From: Bimuria novae-zelandiae CBS 107.79 | Lineage: Eukaryota; Ascomycota; Dothideomycetes; Pleosporales; Didymosphaeriaceae | DNA length: 64,000 nt | NCBI GenBank assembly: GCA_010015655.1 | Contig: ML976672.1 | Location: 345,463 to 409,462, forward strand | Direction: 5' to 3' | Part shown: positions 1 to 13,571 of the stretch, in pieces | Numbering within the stretch: position 1 is the stretch's first letter | How the letters are laid out: every line of letters starts with the position of its first letter | Made by a program: the position numbers and the translations under genes | Notes under the pieces: model-generated | What the model was told of the DNA's origin: nothing | What the model saw: only the letters and a program-made list of their open reading frames with translations | The model's database searches: none

Positions 1-1149
1 AATTCTTAATAGTTATAAATTTCACGTTACTATAGATTTTATTAACTATTATAACTAGAATAGGATCCTCTTAGCTATATTTCCCCCTTATTTAACGTAT
101 ACGTTGTAGCTTCTTAATATATATATATTTAAGTCTCTTTTAGCTACCTACTCTAACGAGCTTAACGCCTATCTATATAAAAGCTAAGGACTATTAATAG
201 TTACTAAAAAAAACTTTTTTCTATTTTTTTAAAGGGCCTAGACTGCGTTAGTTACGCTATAATTAATTACTAAGGCTTTTAAGTATATAGGTATCTTGCC
301 GCTAGATCCTATACTTATCCTTAAGTAATTTAATAAGGAGCCCTTTTTAGAGGTAAGATTATAAAAGAGCTCTATATTAGTACTTAGCGTATTAAATTAG
401 CATAAAATAGAATAACTATTACGCTTTACTATTAAGGATATCGTAACTAAGGAGTCACGTAAGCTTAGCTAGATAATATACTTAATCTTTATATAAAAGT
501 AACTCTTAAAGCACGAGAATAAGAGCTTTTAAGAGGCCCTAAGGAATAAAAAATAGTATTAAACAAAGGGTAAGACTCTGCCCTTAGAGCAACTTAAGAA
601 GTAGTATAGAGAAGCTATTTTCTAGTTACCTGCTTAAGTATAAAGAGCGCACGATTTTCTTAGTTAATAAAAGACTAAAAAGAAATAATTATAACTCTAA
701 AAAAGTTAGTAATAAGAGATATAGAGAGCTAATAAATAGCTTAAAGCTTATTTACTTTAGAAGAGGCGTATTATATAGGTAATAGTTAAAAATACGCGCG
801 CTAAGGAGAGAGCTAATTAGGCTACTAAGTAACGCCTTTGTTAATAGGCTTATAAGACTTAATAATAACTTTAAAGATATCTTAAAATTACTAAAAAAGG
901 AAGTTAGAGAGCCTTAAAAGCTACTTATAAGGTTATAAAAAAGAAGAAATCTACGCTAGCACCTATACGCGTTAATATAGTAGTATTTACGCTATTAATA
1001 CTATTATTACGTAGTAGCTATTTAGTTAGAATACTAAGTAAATATCTATAATCTAAGTCGCTAGTAATTATCTACAGACCTAAGAAACCTCTCTACTAAA
1101 AAATCTTGTAATAATAGCTTTTATGTAGAGCTTTATAGCCTTATATTGT
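1..1149. other. RIP-degraded transposon remnant
   Basis: Very AT-rich DNA full of TA dinucleotides, with no ORF of useful length. Short runs of Lys/Arg/Leu-rich coding-like sequence remain between TAA/TAG stops, roughly 330-950 on the plus strand, as expected of a transposase or retroelement ORF after C-to-T change. I could not assign a family. The sharp change to normal composition near 1150 marks the end of the degraded element. Confidence 0.6.
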
Positions 1150-1526
1150 TAACGTCGCGATCATGTTGGGGTTGCGCATTGAGTGATGTTGCGCACTGAC
1201 TGCCGAGACACGGTAGCGTCGGGTGTAGGGTGGAAGTCATCAACTGCATTTTCGCGACTTCTGGACTCAGCTCAGGCCAGCCTTGTTTGATCAAGTTCAT
1301 TATTTTTCACCCAAGGCACCCAAGACAAACGTTCTTGATCATCACTTTAATATATCCGAAGCGCAGGAACGTAGTGGCGATGGAAGGAGAAAAAGTGGGG
1401 TAATGTAATACGTTGGGACGTGCTGGTTCGGCTCCCTCTCCAAAACTCTGGCTTATCCTGGTCGCTCCTGCAGTGCCTGCATTACTTGCCCATTTACGGA
1501 AAGTGGTGTGGTAGATACCTGCCATA
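1150..1526. other. unmutated host-like island left of the mariner
   Basis: About 375 bases of roughly 50% GC sequence without RIP signature lie between two degraded regions. No convincing gene is present; the short minus-strand ORF here (1307-1603) runs into the mariner terminal repeat. It ends in the TA dinucleotide (1525-1526) at which the mariner element inserted. It should join directly to the sequence from 17948 on in an empty allele. Confidence 0.6.
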
Positions 1527-1561
1527 CAAGGGGTAAGCTCAAGAAAGGCGTCAATCACGTG
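1527..1561 (+). repeat. left 35-bp terminal inverted repeat of the mariner
   Basis: A perfect inverted match to 17911-17945. It still contains CA and TG dinucleotides, so it has escaped RIP although it is duplicated. Preceded by TA at 1525-1526. Confidence 0.9.
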
Positions 1562-1696
1562 GTCTGCCAAGACTTTACGCGAGGTGCCGTATACGCTCTC
1601 CAACGCGTATACACGTCAACTTCAACCTCTACTTTCTTATCCAATATGGCATCTTTATACGCCAAAAAAATGCCTGCGAACCTCACGGAGGGGTAA

Positions 1697-2622
1697 TTAA
1701 GCGTTATTATTATTCTTAGGCGTAAATATAGATATACTTACCCTAAAATATTAACTAATTTAGGCACCTCTAACTTAGCTATATGCAAGGCGTATAAACG
1801 CGTTAAAGAGGCTATCGCCGACGACTCTCTTAAGGCCCTGTTAGTAGCTATTCTAGCAGCTATAGGCAAGTCTCCTGGACGTACACTAAAGGTGCGTAAT
1901 GGCTCTACGCTCAGCGCCCAACTTCGGCATGAAATTATACGATTTGGCACTTACCGCCTACATGAAGCAGTTCAACACCTCTGCGCAGAGGCCGGCATCA
2001 CTCCGAGCGAAAACATTGTCTTTAAGATTGCTAGAGAGCACCGCGACGAGGGACACCCGTACGCTATTACTCGCGGAGTACGGCCCAAGAAACCTGCGCT
2101 CAACAGCGACGACGAAGACAATCGCCTCTCCTACGTCAATTGGCTAAAATGCGAGTACAACCTACACTTTCCGCGCCTTATTTTTGTGTGCTACGACGAG
2201 ACCTCAAAGTCCATTAGCGGCAGCAATATACGTGGTGGCAAGCAGAGAATCTCGCGCCTAGTTAGACAAGACAGTAATCTCTACGCAGCGCCCGTGACGC
2301 CGCCAAAATTTAATCTTATAATCTGTGCTGTTACGTTAACTAATACTACTTATAGTTACCCTTGGCCCTGCGTTATTTAGGCATAAGATAATAATAAGAG
2401 TCGCGAGGACCTTGTACGACGCGTCTCTTATACAAATAAGGTGGTAAAATATATAAGGGGCTGGGTGCTCAAGGAGCCAAAGGTGCTAGAAGAATACTTA
2501 TAAATTTAATAAAGAGTCTAAAGTTAAGCTTTAGGCGTTAAACTGATATATTTAGGGTTTATATAACTAAGGGTTAAAGATCTAAAGTAATAACTAGGCG
2601 TAACTTATTATATACCTCCCTT
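1697..2622 (+). pseudogene. mariner-type transposase, N-terminal part
   Basis: One frame is open from 1697 to 2380 (about 227 codons, no ATG kept). It reads as a helix-rich DNA-binding region (KEAIADDSLKALLVAIL) followed by a DDE-type first catalytic block, PRLIFVCYDETSKSISG, with its Asp, and PPKFNLIICAV then PWPCVI, matching the second strand block of fungal Tc1/mariner transposases (DDE_3-like). The frame then meets TAG, TAA and further TAA codons, each explained by C-to-T change of CAG/CAA, but coding similarity continues (SREDLVRRVSYTNKVVKYI) to about 2612. The third catalytic block is missing here and is found at 16984-17826. The family is inferred from motifs only. Confidence 0.75.
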
Positions 2623-4239
2623 TCCTTTATTAGGGATAAAGAAAAATCTTTACATTTTATTTTATTATATAGCTTTATAGTTATTTTATTATCTACTTAT
2701 AATCCTCTTATTATTATAACCCTTTTACTAGTTCTGTTATTACGTGTCTAATTTTATATTCTTACTATAAATAGTTAGTATAAGAGTATGTTTACGCTAG
2801 TACGTTTACTTATTATTATATATAAAAATTATTTCTTGCCTAGCTTCTAAATCTTACTTTTTTATACTTTCTTTTTTCTTATCTTAACTTTATGCGCTAT
2901 AATGTCTTGCTTTTTACATAGTTTTTTTTTAAACTTTATAATCTATTTTTTTTAATAAGATAGCTAGTCCTTCGCGTAATAATCGCGCAATAAGGACTTT
3001 TAAGCGTTAAAGGTATACTATTAATTCTAATAATAAGATAGAGGTAGCCCCGTTCCTATTATAATTACTTAGCTACTAACTTAAAAAAAACTAAGCTTTT
3101 TAAAAATAAAGCCACTATTTTTAACGCTAGCGTAATTCTCCTTAGCTAGCTTATTAAAAAGTTTAGTCTTTCTAAAGCTTATAAAGTATGTTCTAGACTA
3201 TTTTTTATTTATTTTTTTATTTTTATTTTTTACCTTTTAACTTGCTTCCTTACTCTTCTAAAAAATTTCTTAGTTTTTTTTTAGCCTAGGTGTGCGTACT
3301 TATTAACTTAATAAGCTTTGCTCTTAAGGCTTAATCTGGCTATACGCGATAATTAAGCGTTAGTATATTAATTATATTACTTATAAATACGTCTATTAGT
3401 AGGTGCTAGCGGGCAAGATAGTATCCTACGAGGAGTACTATACCTATAAGCTTACTAGCTACACTAAATAAGTATACTATAGTTTAACTTATTCTAGATA
3501 ACTTTAGGGTATGCTTTACTAACTTCTTTCCTTATCTAGATTCAGCCTGCCCTTAATAAAGTTAGCTGTAAAGAGTTTACTAATATTATAGTTATTAGTA
3601 TAGGCTATCTTGTGAATAAGGTTTTAAAAAGTAATTATGAGTAAAAAGCCTTTTTTATTAATTTTAACGCGTTTTATTCTGCTCCTAAAGCTACTATTAT
3701 TAATTACTATACCTCTTTTAAGAGTAAGACTACTACTACTTTTGACCCTATTACTTTCTTTTAAGGCTGTTTAGCTTTTAGAGTGTATTATTATTATAGT
3801 TAAAAAACTTTTAACTATTTTTAAGTTTATACTACTAACTTTAAAGTATTTTATTAAGAGTATAAGAACCTATTTATAAGTTCCTTTTAAATACTAAAGC
3901 TATTTTCTAAGACTAATATCGTGTAGCTTTTTGGTAAGTTTGTGGTAGTAGATAAGGATATTATAATAAATAGTCTTTAGGTAATAGATAATATCCTCGC
4001 CGGAGTAAATATGCTTACTTAAGCCTACTAGGGCTTACTCTAGTAGCTTTAGGCTATTATAATTTAAAAGTGCCTAAGTAAGGAGGATAATGGCTTTCTT
4101 AACTTTAATAGTATATTAAAGAACGGAGAGGAAGACCTAGATATTATTAAAAAAAGGTTTTACTATTATTTTAACAGCTAAAAATACTTTTCTTACCTAG
4201 TTCCTTTTTTCATTTTCTTTTTAGTTTACTTCTAAGGCT
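2613..4239. other. RIP-degraded sequence with an unrecognised coding remnant
   Basis: AT-rich and stop-riddled. From about 3520 to 4239 one plus-strand frame reads almost continuously if TAA/TAG are taken as mutated CAA/CAG, for example LFGKFVVVDKDIIINSL then VIDNILAGVNML and KCLSKEDNGFLNFNSI. I do not recognise the protein; it does not resemble the gypsy, copia or mariner pieces nearby. The stretch 2613-3500 shows nothing assignable. The stretch is cut at its right end by a solo LTR. Confidence 0.45.
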
Positions 4240-4244
4240 GCTTT

Positions 4245-4630
4245 TGTATCGGCGCAGGTCACTCAAAGGATCAATATTGGCGTATCTCCTAGCAGAGGCA
4301 TATAGGAATGCGTATATAAGAATATAGCCTTGAATAAATTAAGTGCCTATAGGCCTGGTACGAAAGAATATAGAAAAGGTACTAAACTATAAAAGCCCTA
4401 AGCTCCTCTAAATACACCTCTTCTTAGATAGCTAGCTAGCACATATCTGCCCTAGGTTAACCGTCGGTCTGATGGATCCGAAATAGGTCCGAATCGGATC
4501 CATAGTTCCCCATCGGTTTGATAGATCCGAAATTGGTCCGATACGGATGAGTGTCGGTTTTCGGATGATCTCGAATCCTGTCTTGACTGGCCAAGGGTTC
4601 TCGTGTCGACGAGCGATTGTTCCTGTTACA
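4245..4630 (-). mobile_element. solo LTR, family C
   Basis: On the minus strand it begins TGTAACAGGAAC and ends GATACA, as LTRs do (TG..CA). It is flanked by the 5-bp direct repeat GCTTT (4240-4244 and 4631-4635). The left 150 bases match 59926 onward in the right-hand transposon region. The right half (4456-4630) is barely RIP-altered and holds two degenerate copies of a GGTCCGAATCGGATCC-like motif. Confidence 0.85.
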
Positions 4631-4635
4631 GCTTT

Positions 4636-7208
4636 CTTTTATAAGGATTATTCCTTATTATTATAAGAATAATTTAGTTTTTTTATTATTTCTAGTAGTT
4701 CTAAAGGTTTTTTAAGTTATTTTTTTTTTAAATTCCTTCTTAACTTTTTTTTCTTAATACTTAACTTTATCCCCTAGTAATAGTATCCCTACCCTTATTT
4801 TAGATACTTTTATCTAGTTAGATTTTTTAACTTAGTAAGGCAGACATCGTAGAGCCTTTCTTAGGCCTTAATAGAAGCTAATTTAGGAGATATTACAGTG
4901 GAATCTTGTTAAGAGTTTTTTATTATAATTTTAATATAGCTTAGTAAACTTCACTTAATAGTCTAACGTAGTAGCTTATTTAAGGTTTTTATAAAGTTTC
5001 TAAGTTCTTTAAGAGTAGTTTTTTTTATTATACTAGGTATTCTACTTTCTTACGTTTATAGGACTATCGTTTTTTATATATATTAATTACACTATACTCG
5101 TCTTTCCCCTCATTTATTATAATTGCTTCGGACTGAGCGTTATTAGTGATTTAGCTAGGGAGAGTGATTAATAAGGCTAACTTTAGCCTATTTATATAGA
5201 ATCTTAGGTGCATATTTAGCGGAATATCGAGTTTTATTACGTAAGAGTTTATTATCTTTTTTATAATAAACTTTTTTTACTTCTAGTTAAGCTTCTAGCT
5301 TAGATATTAGTTTTAAAGATATGTTTTATATTTTAGCTATATCTTATTTCCTTTTTTAAAAATTAGAGTGTCTTTACGTTAACGGTTTGCTAGGCGCTCT
5401 TGTTTTTATTAGACTATTATTAATTTTACTTAGGTAAAGTTAAGAATCTTCTTTAAAAAAAATTATTATTACTTTTGTAGCCTTCTTTACATTAGTTTTC
5501 AGCTTTAAGGCTAATTTCTGTGCCCTAAAGTTCTTAACTGATTTAATATTCTAGCTATAGAATAGGAAAAATAAACTAACTCTTATTAATATAGCTTCTT
5601 GCCCTTTAATGACTAATTAAGCTATAGGAAGCTACTTTATCTAATTATTTTATTTCTAGTTATAATATGCCTAAAGATACGCTTTAAGGATAGAGTGTAT
5701 TCGTTCTATTTACCTATCTATTTCTAGGTATTTTACTATAGATAGTCTTTAGTTAATACCAGCTTATTTATAAAGTATAGTCTAAAATTCCCTTACGAAC
5801 TGTCCCCCACGGTCTAATATAATAGAGGAGGGAAAAAGGTAGTGTACTACTTAGTGTTAAAAGAACGCTATTATAACTATAGGTATATTAAAATTTAAGA
5901 GGCTAATAAACTTAGGGTCCTTACTAAGTGTATTTGTAATTATTATAACATTCGTGCAGCTATCGCTCTTAGGTAGGGTAATAATAAAGTCTATTTTAAT
6001 ATCCTTCTAATTTTATTTAGGTAGTAATAAGGGCTTTAGCAAGCATTATTTCGCTTCTCTCTATAATTTAGTTCTTTTATAAATATTATAGTTCGTAACG
6101 TACTACCTTACTTAGTTAGATATCCTTAAGACGAAGTAGTTTTAAGTAAAAATCTTATAAGTATTTTCTTATTATAAGTATTTTAAAGCTAGGAAACTAT
6201 GCGTGACTGCTATTAGCTTTATTTATAAAAATTCTAATTTTAGTACCTATTATTTTAACTTATAGTATAGGTATTCTTACTTATCTATATTATATTTTAA
6301 GATACTAATAGATAACTTCTACCTAGGTTTAAACTTCCTAGGCCTATTCATAACATAGGCCTTTATCTCGCTATACGCACTATCTTTATTATATTTTACC
6401 TCTTATTATATAGTATTAAAGTCTAGTTCGCGTTGCTTAATAGGGTTATCGCCTCCTTAGAGAGTTAATATAGGTAGTTTAGGACGTATTAGGTAAGTAA
6501 GTACGAAGTTCTTATTTACTTTAGTGCGGTCATATTCCTCTATAGCAGTAAAAATTCAGAGGATAAAAGACTTTAGGCTAATTTTTAGTAATTTTTTAAA
6601 AATTATAAAGTGTCTTAATTTTAATTTATTATTTTAACTGTTCTTTAATAGGTCTTAGTCTTTTTAGAAAAGGACATTTATCCTAGAATTTATTAACTCT
6701 AGTCTATATATAAACATTATGTTAATATAGCTAAGTATATCTACCTATCAAAGGTGTTGTTTGTCTAACCTTTATTTAGTAGCGAAATATATAAGGTTTT
6801 TATAATTAGTGTAGACTGTAAGGTGCTTTACTACTTAATATATATAGTCTTATTTATTTACGTATTTAATAACTGTAAGTATCTCTATATTATAGATAGC
6901 ATAGTTATATTCTACTAGGCTATTCTTTACTAAGAAGTAAGCTACTAAGCGTAGAATCCTATTATTATTATACTAGGAAAAGTATTTCCTAATTAACTCG
7001 CTAAAGGCGTCTACTTCTAGTACTAATTCTTATTTAGGGTTAAAGTGGGCTAGCGCGAAGTCTATATAAAATGTTATTTTTAAAAAGTTAAATATATACT
7101 ATTACTTTTATCCCTAGACAAATTCTGCTCCTTTAATAGTAAGCTTTATAAAAGGGCTTACTATGCTAGAAAAAGACTTATATAAATTTTTAATAAAAAT
7201 TCGTAAAG
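4636..7208 (-). mobile_element. Ty3/gypsy chromovirus, 3' part (RNase H, integrase, chromodomain)
   Basis: Read on the minus strand, frames interrupted only by TAA/TAG give in order: RNase H at about 7200-6650 (VLEVDAFSELI, VAYFLVKNSLVEYNYAIYN), integrase at about 6150-5550 (IDFIITLPKSDSCTNV, LDRGGQFV, HSILKAYL, the D-D-E core), and a chromodomain-like block at about 5130-5000 (EYSVINIYKKR, then KRKKVEYLV). It is the continuation of the reverse transcriptase at 13572-14100; the copia element at 7209-13571 interrupts it with a TAAAG target duplication (7204-7208 and 13572-13576). Degraded by RIP; no intact ORF. Its 3' LTR was not found. Confidence 0.85.
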
Positions 7209-7467
7209 CGTCCGTACGCAGGGACGATACGGCGAAGGGTATTCTACAAGGCCCAACACGTGATCACATGGTTGTCTTATATAATGTCCGTGCATACCTT
7301 GCCTCCTAAAATATCGCCACCTTTATTCGTATAATAGAGAAATAGAGTAATTACATAAACTAGTTACCCTCCTTATTACTTTATACGCTATATATACTGT
7401 ATAAATCTCTTACTTTATTATACTATACTTACCCTATATATAGCTAGCTATAAGAGTCCTATTAATA
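7209..7467 (+). repeat. 5' LTR of the copia element
   Basis: 259 bases, a direct match to 13313-13571 with mostly transition differences. It starts CGTCCGTACGC where the 3' copy has TGTCTATACGC, and both end in CTATTAATA. Preceded by the target duplicate TAAAG. Confidence 0.87.
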
Positions 7468-10400
7468 CTAATTAGTAGTTAACTAGTAAGGTTAACCGCA
7501 AATTAGAAAAAAAAAATAAGAGTTAACTTAAATAAATAGGTTCTTCTATTTTATTACCTATCTTAACTAATATAGGTTAATTTCGTATTTATACGGAGAA
7601 GACTTAGTACTACTTATAAAACTAGTATAGGGGAGCGGATAGTGCTGCAGTAAGGACACTATATAAGAAGAGAGAAAGACTGTACGATAAGTACCACCTA
7701 ATAATAAAGCTATATAAATAAGTATCTAGCTATAACCCTCTGTATAAAACTAACTAATTAATTGAATAATATAAACCTATAATATTACGCTATTTGTCGC
7801 TAAACTTTTTACTTTAAGTAGTAGTTATCTTATGTAATATAAAAAGCTAGGATAATATCCGTGCATACAAATAATATGTAAAGGATATAAGGATATTAAT
7901 AATAATACTAATAAGGGATACTAACTTAGAATTCTAAGAGGATAAAATTAATATAGCATTATCTACGCGTAGGCAATAGCTATCGTACGCAGAATATACT
8001 ATTACTAGTCTTTATATAATTACTATAACTAAAGTATAACTTCTTTAGGTATATTAGAAAGACTTTAATAGATAGATATAAATATACTTTAATAAGCTTA
8101 ACCGTACGTTTAAGCGGGAATTACTATAAGTACTAATAAATAAAAACGTTACGCCTTTATCTAATAGTAGCGTAATAATAGCTATAAAGCTATATAATGC
8201 GCTGTAAAGGAAAGCTATTACACCTAAAAAGATCTATATGTAACCTTTATTGCAATATAAGGCTCCGCACGAAAGTAGACCAAACGTAATACTACTAACT
8301 ATCTTAAAAGTACTAAAATTACCTACTCTAGCACTTTAACTAGCGCTATAATAGTTACTATATAAATAACTTATACTATTCTATCTAGCGCCTGCCTTAT
8401 ATTCCTAATTATACACACTATCGCCCACTGCAGCGTACGCGCTATTACAAGTACTCTTAGTCTAATCCCTATAACGTTATAGCCTGTACGAACTACTATC
8501 TACTAAGGAATTTATTAATAAAAGACTTTTAGTAGACAAGATTATATAATTTTAAAAGGTATAGACGAAGGATAATAACTATACTAGTTAACTATATAAT
8601 ATTTTTATAAATAAGACTAGAATCTTTATGGATCTCTACTAACGATTAGATATCTAGGAAACCTAGTACGTAGACATTTTTCTAGATATCTTAAAAGGCT
8701 ATACGAACATGTACTACCTGTATAATGTAGTACTAGGACATACCTAGAAGTACCTGTACGAAGCTCTAAGGAACTATTTTAATATAAATATAAATTATAG
8801 TTAATACTAAACTAACTAAATAATATTAACCTTCACACGATGCTAATAAGAGAATTTTAATAAAAGTTTATATAAAGTCTTAGAAAAAATAATTAATAAG
8901 CTTACGCTTACTTAAAGAGTAATAAAACTAGACTTTAAAGGGGACGCTATACTTTATACTACTATTATATAAGCCTATTAAGTATAGCTAAAACTAGAGC
9001 ATGCTATATTTACTATTAAACTTTTATATAAAGCTTTATTAAGTAACCTGTAAGTAGCACTTTAAGTTACTATAAACTATTGAGCTAATTAATACCTCTA
9101 GGAACTATTTAACGCGTACTATACTAATTACTAATATAATTCTACACGAAGAGAAAGGAGCTTCTTATCCTTTAGAAGAGGACGTAGAAGGTCTCTACTA
9201 GGATTTAGGTCACGCTCTAGGGATAATTATACGCAGATAAAGAAATACTTTATCTACTATAAGAAAGGATACTAGTTATTAAATTATCCTCGTAATAACT
9301 GTACGCGCGTGAAGAACTAGTACATATCCTTATATAAAGGATTCTATAATAAGACTCTATTACGCGAAGCTATTACCTCGTATATTTAAGAATTTAAAGA
9401 ATATCCTAAGGAAGAAGACAATTTATATAATTTTAAAAAAAATAGATTAAAAAGTTAAAGATATAGAGTAAGCTATTAATTACTTTACCTTTACTACATA
9501 CCTATACTATGCAACTAGAGAGAATATCTATAGTATTAAATCTAAAGAGTACGCTAAGTAGTTTATCCTTAATAACTAATACTATATAGTATACTAAGGT
9601 AAACTCTAAGATATAAGTATAGTAAAGATTTTTATTATTAGTAAGTCTTAGCTTAAGGCGTACGTATAGGAAAACCTACGTATAGAAATTAATTAGACAC
9701 CTAGCCACGCAGATAGTAGCTTTAGAGATTAAATACTAAAAGAGTTACTTAGTACTATATAAATTAAGAACCTAATTTATTTAGTTACTTATTATATTTT
9801 AAATATCCTAATACTATTTCTACTATTATTAGTAGATGCTAACTAGCTTAGGGCATACTTTAATAATATTCTAAACGTTATTATACGTAAGGATAAGACT
9901 ACTATCCCTATTATATAAAAATAGGGACATCCTTTTTTTAACGTAAGTAAGGAAGAATCTATATCTTTCTTTATTAAATTAGAACTCCGTCGCCTCTATT
10001 GCTCATTTACATACCACTATATAAAGAGACTCTAAAAGATGCTAGCTAGCGTAGGCTACGACGTTAATTTAGCTATATTAAAAGAAATTAAGAAATTCTG
10101 CCACCTTTACTAGTCGTACGACTAAGCACTACGAAGATTTAAGTTTACTATTAAGGATAATACTTACTTTAACTATAAGGTTATTATTAATATTATACGA
10201 ATTAGTAATCGAGACGTACTATATATTATTAATATAGATATATTATTTTAGGCTACTATATTTCTAAAGTTAATATATGCATAAGATATCTAGGATGCAC
10301 TATATAAGTGCTAGATTAATATCTATTAAGGACTACTAGACTATATTATATATAACCTAGGCATAAACTTTGCCTCTAAGGATTTAAGAGCTCGCGCGAA

Positions 10401-10710
10401 GATTGTGGGAGCTACTTATAAATAAATACCTATAGAAGCTTATTAGGTAGTTAGGAAGATTAAACGAGCGTATATACCTCTTAAATACGTATTTAATATT
10501 TTAAAGACTAAGCTAGGCGACTATATAGATAATAAGGATATTTTATAAATAGTAGTTAAGGCCCTAAATAATACTACTAGCCCACACGATCTAGTGCCCA
10601 CACTACTTGTCTTTAGGGTATACTTAAGAGTTAACTTAGACTTTTTACTATTGTCTAATATTATCGCACGGGTAATAGCTATATAGAACGTAATACAGAT
10701 GCTTTATAAG

Positions 10711-11162
10711 TGTTACGACCACGAATCCCACAAGGATGAAGAAGCCAGACAATTACGCTAAGAGAGTAATTGTTGACGAAGTAGCAGAGTTAACGGGACC
10801 TAACAGGGCGCGGGGCAGCTTAGTCAGCAGTTACGTGACGAAGTCCCGCATAAAGGGAAGTTCCATGGGACTACCGTAGTCCCTGGGACTACAGGGCCTT
10901 GGCGGGACTACGAAGAAGGAATAGGCTAGTATATAGTGTGGCGACTTTCCTATTGTTGTTTCCTTCCTCGTAGTTAACTTATATATCTTCTGTGCGAGTA
11001 CGTTCTCCTATATAGACTGATAGTTATCTTATTCGTTATAAGATTAGATTGTCTAGCCGCGCTAAGTGTCGCATCAACTTGTACCACTGAATAATCCGTG
11101 AAGCACCACGATACCTTACCGCCCTAACCCGGATCGGAACAAGGTGTGAGAGCCTCATAACA
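10711..11162 (+). mobile_element. solo LTR, family A, nested in the copia element
   Basis: Begins TGTTACGACCACG and ends GCCTCATAACA. Flanked by ATAAG on both sides (10706-10710 and 11163-11167), so it is an insertion followed by LTR-LTR recombination. Much less RIP-altered than its host element. A related copy is at 63174-63646; the last 200 bases are shared with family B (15963-16410). Confidence 0.92.
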
Positions 11163-13312
11163 ATAAGGACCACGTAATAGCTAATATTAATTATGTAATT
11201 AACATACGTAATAGTCTTATATTATATAAAGCTCTTACTCTCCTTCTTAGTTTAGAGATTATAGCATAGAGAGAGGAGGAAGGTTAAACAGGCCTATATA
11301 AAATTAAGGGTATAAAGGGGAAAAATATTATTATTAAGTTAAAAAATAGCTTACTAAAGCTTTAATATACGCAAGTTAAACTATACTATAAAAAGTAAAA
11401 AGATAACCTACCTATAATAAAAAAACCTAAATAAACTAGCCCCCGTATACAGGGATCCACTATAGAAGAGGAGGAGGAGACGACCCTGTAAGAACGCTAC
11501 ACTACTAGAACTAGGACCTGCCCTAGACTAAGTCTCTTAAGATAGTAACGCCGCACCTACGTAAAAAGAAAAAACAAACGCTAGAAGGAGTAGAAGGATA
11601 AGGAGACCTATATAAAAAATAATAGATTAAATATTCCTAACCTAAAAGGAGAAGGATAATTAGGCTTTATTCTTAAAGCTTTATATAGATATTATAATTA
11701 CTATACCTAAAGAACTATTTAAGGAAATAGACTATATAAAAATAAACGCCCTAATTATAAATAGCACCTCTAAAGTTATAGTATATAACCTAACTAAGTA
11801 TATAGACCAGATCTTTAACCTACGCCTTATACAAAAAATTAAGAGTAAAATAACTTAGCTATATAAGAAATCCTGCCTACTGTTTACTAACTATTTAAAT
11901 AAGGAGAAGAAGAAAATTCTTAGCTAATTACTTATTATTTAAAAGATAAGCTAAAGACTACTTTTTATAATTAAAATAAGCTTAAGAGCTACGTATAAAA
12001 TATACTTTAAGCTACGTAATATTACGTAAGCGTATATCTAGTCTACTAATAAGCTAATGCGTACGCTCTATGTAAGGCCACTAAAGGAGATACGCTAGAG
12101 CTTTCTACTAAATATAATCTTTTAGGTTGTACGACCCTTATATAGAGCTGCTAAATCTAGTCTATACTAGTTTAAAACATACTATAACTACTATAATAAG
12201 AGGCTTTATATACATATCTCTTCGTACGACTTATGCCTCTTAATTACTAATAAGAGAAAAGACATTTTTAGTATTACTAGCCTCTAAATAAATAATACTT
12301 TTAGTATTATTATAAAGGGCTACGCAAAGAGAGAAGAGAATAAATTATAGAAAGTAAAACTTTATATAAAAAGTAAAACTATTCTGTTTAAGGATTAACC
12401 TATTAAGTTTAATAGAGGGAAGATCTAGCTTATATAAAATAAAGTTATCCTTACGTAAAAGGGACAGGCTAAGAATCTCCATATAATTAATATTATAGTG
12501 AAGGATATAGTATAATAGTATATTATGTAAAGAGCTTAAGGGCCCTATATTACTTTACTATATTAACTAAAGGTAGTATTTAACCTTTTAATTATTACCT
12601 AAACTATAGAACCTTTGCACGAAGATATTAAAGCTCTTAACGTATAAATTTAGTAGTAGATAGATAATAGTAGTAGAAGACTTACTTTTATGCTACTATA
12701 ACTTAACTATATAAAGTTATTTATCTTTATAAATAGATTTTTTGCTAATAATAAGGACCTTAGGTCTTAGCTTAGATTTCTAATTATATTAGGAAATAAG
12801 AACTATACGGAATATAGCGAAGACTTTACAATCCTAGGGAATATCGTACACTAGAATTCTATAAAGAGTGAAAGAGTAACTAGAAGCGTCCTCGCTAGTA
12901 AACTATACAGAATAGTTAGAGGTTTTAATAACGCAATTGCCCTAAGTATAACCCTATAATAAATTATATAAACGCTTAAATTACTACTAATCCTAGTAGT
13001 AATCTATATAAATTTAAAGTCTATATACGACTGCCTTATTAAACTAGGAATAATAAGCGAAAAATAGTTTATAATTAATATTATATCCCTTCTCAAGTCG
13101 TACGAGAATAAAGAGATTACTAAAATTAGGTAAATTAATAATAAAGATAACCTAGTAGGTGCGTGCATAAAGAAGACACTAAATAAGGTACTTTAATTAC
13201 TTATTTTAACTAACACCCTTTTAATTAAGGTAGAAGCATCTGTTAACAGGCTAGAACCTATACGTAGAGACACCTAATACCTAAAACTAACTAGAATAGA
13301 AAAAGTTGCTAG

Positions 13313-13571
13313 TGTCTATACGCAGGGGCGATACGGCGAAGGGTATTCTATAAGGCCTAACACGTGATTATGTGGTTATCTTATGTAATATCCGTGCGTA
13401 GCTTGCCTTTTAAAATATCGCCACCTTCGTTTGTATAATAGAGAGATGAAGTAATTACACGAACTAGTTACCCTCTTTATTACTCTATACGCTATGCACA
13501 CTGTATAAACCTCTTACCTTGCCGCACTATGCTTACCCCATGTACAGCTAGCTGTGAGAGCCCTATTAATA
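13313..13571 (+). repeat. 3' LTR of the copia element
   Basis: 259 bases, begins TGTCTATACGCAGG and is followed by the target duplicate TAAAG at 13572-13576. It keeps more C/G than the 5' copy. Confidence 0.88.

Larger units (their letters stand above)
7209..13571 (+). mobile_element. complete but RIP-degraded Ty1/copia retrotransposon
   Basis: Two direct 259-bp LTRs (7209-7467 and 13313-13571) flank the element, and TAAAG is duplicated on both sides. Plus-strand coding remnants run in copia order: a gag zinc knuckle at about 9240-9310 (YFIYYKKGY, Cys codons changed to Tyr), an integrase zinc-binding region at about 9970-10130 (LELRRLYCSFTYHY, KEIKKFCHLY), reverse transcriptase region after 11163, and a clear RNase H at about 12700-13160 (SSQLGFLI-like, RVTRSVLASKL-like, ICTDSKSLYD-like). 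The integrase is interrupted by a solo LTR at 10711-11162. Integrase before reverse transcriptase is the copia order. Confidence 0.87.
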
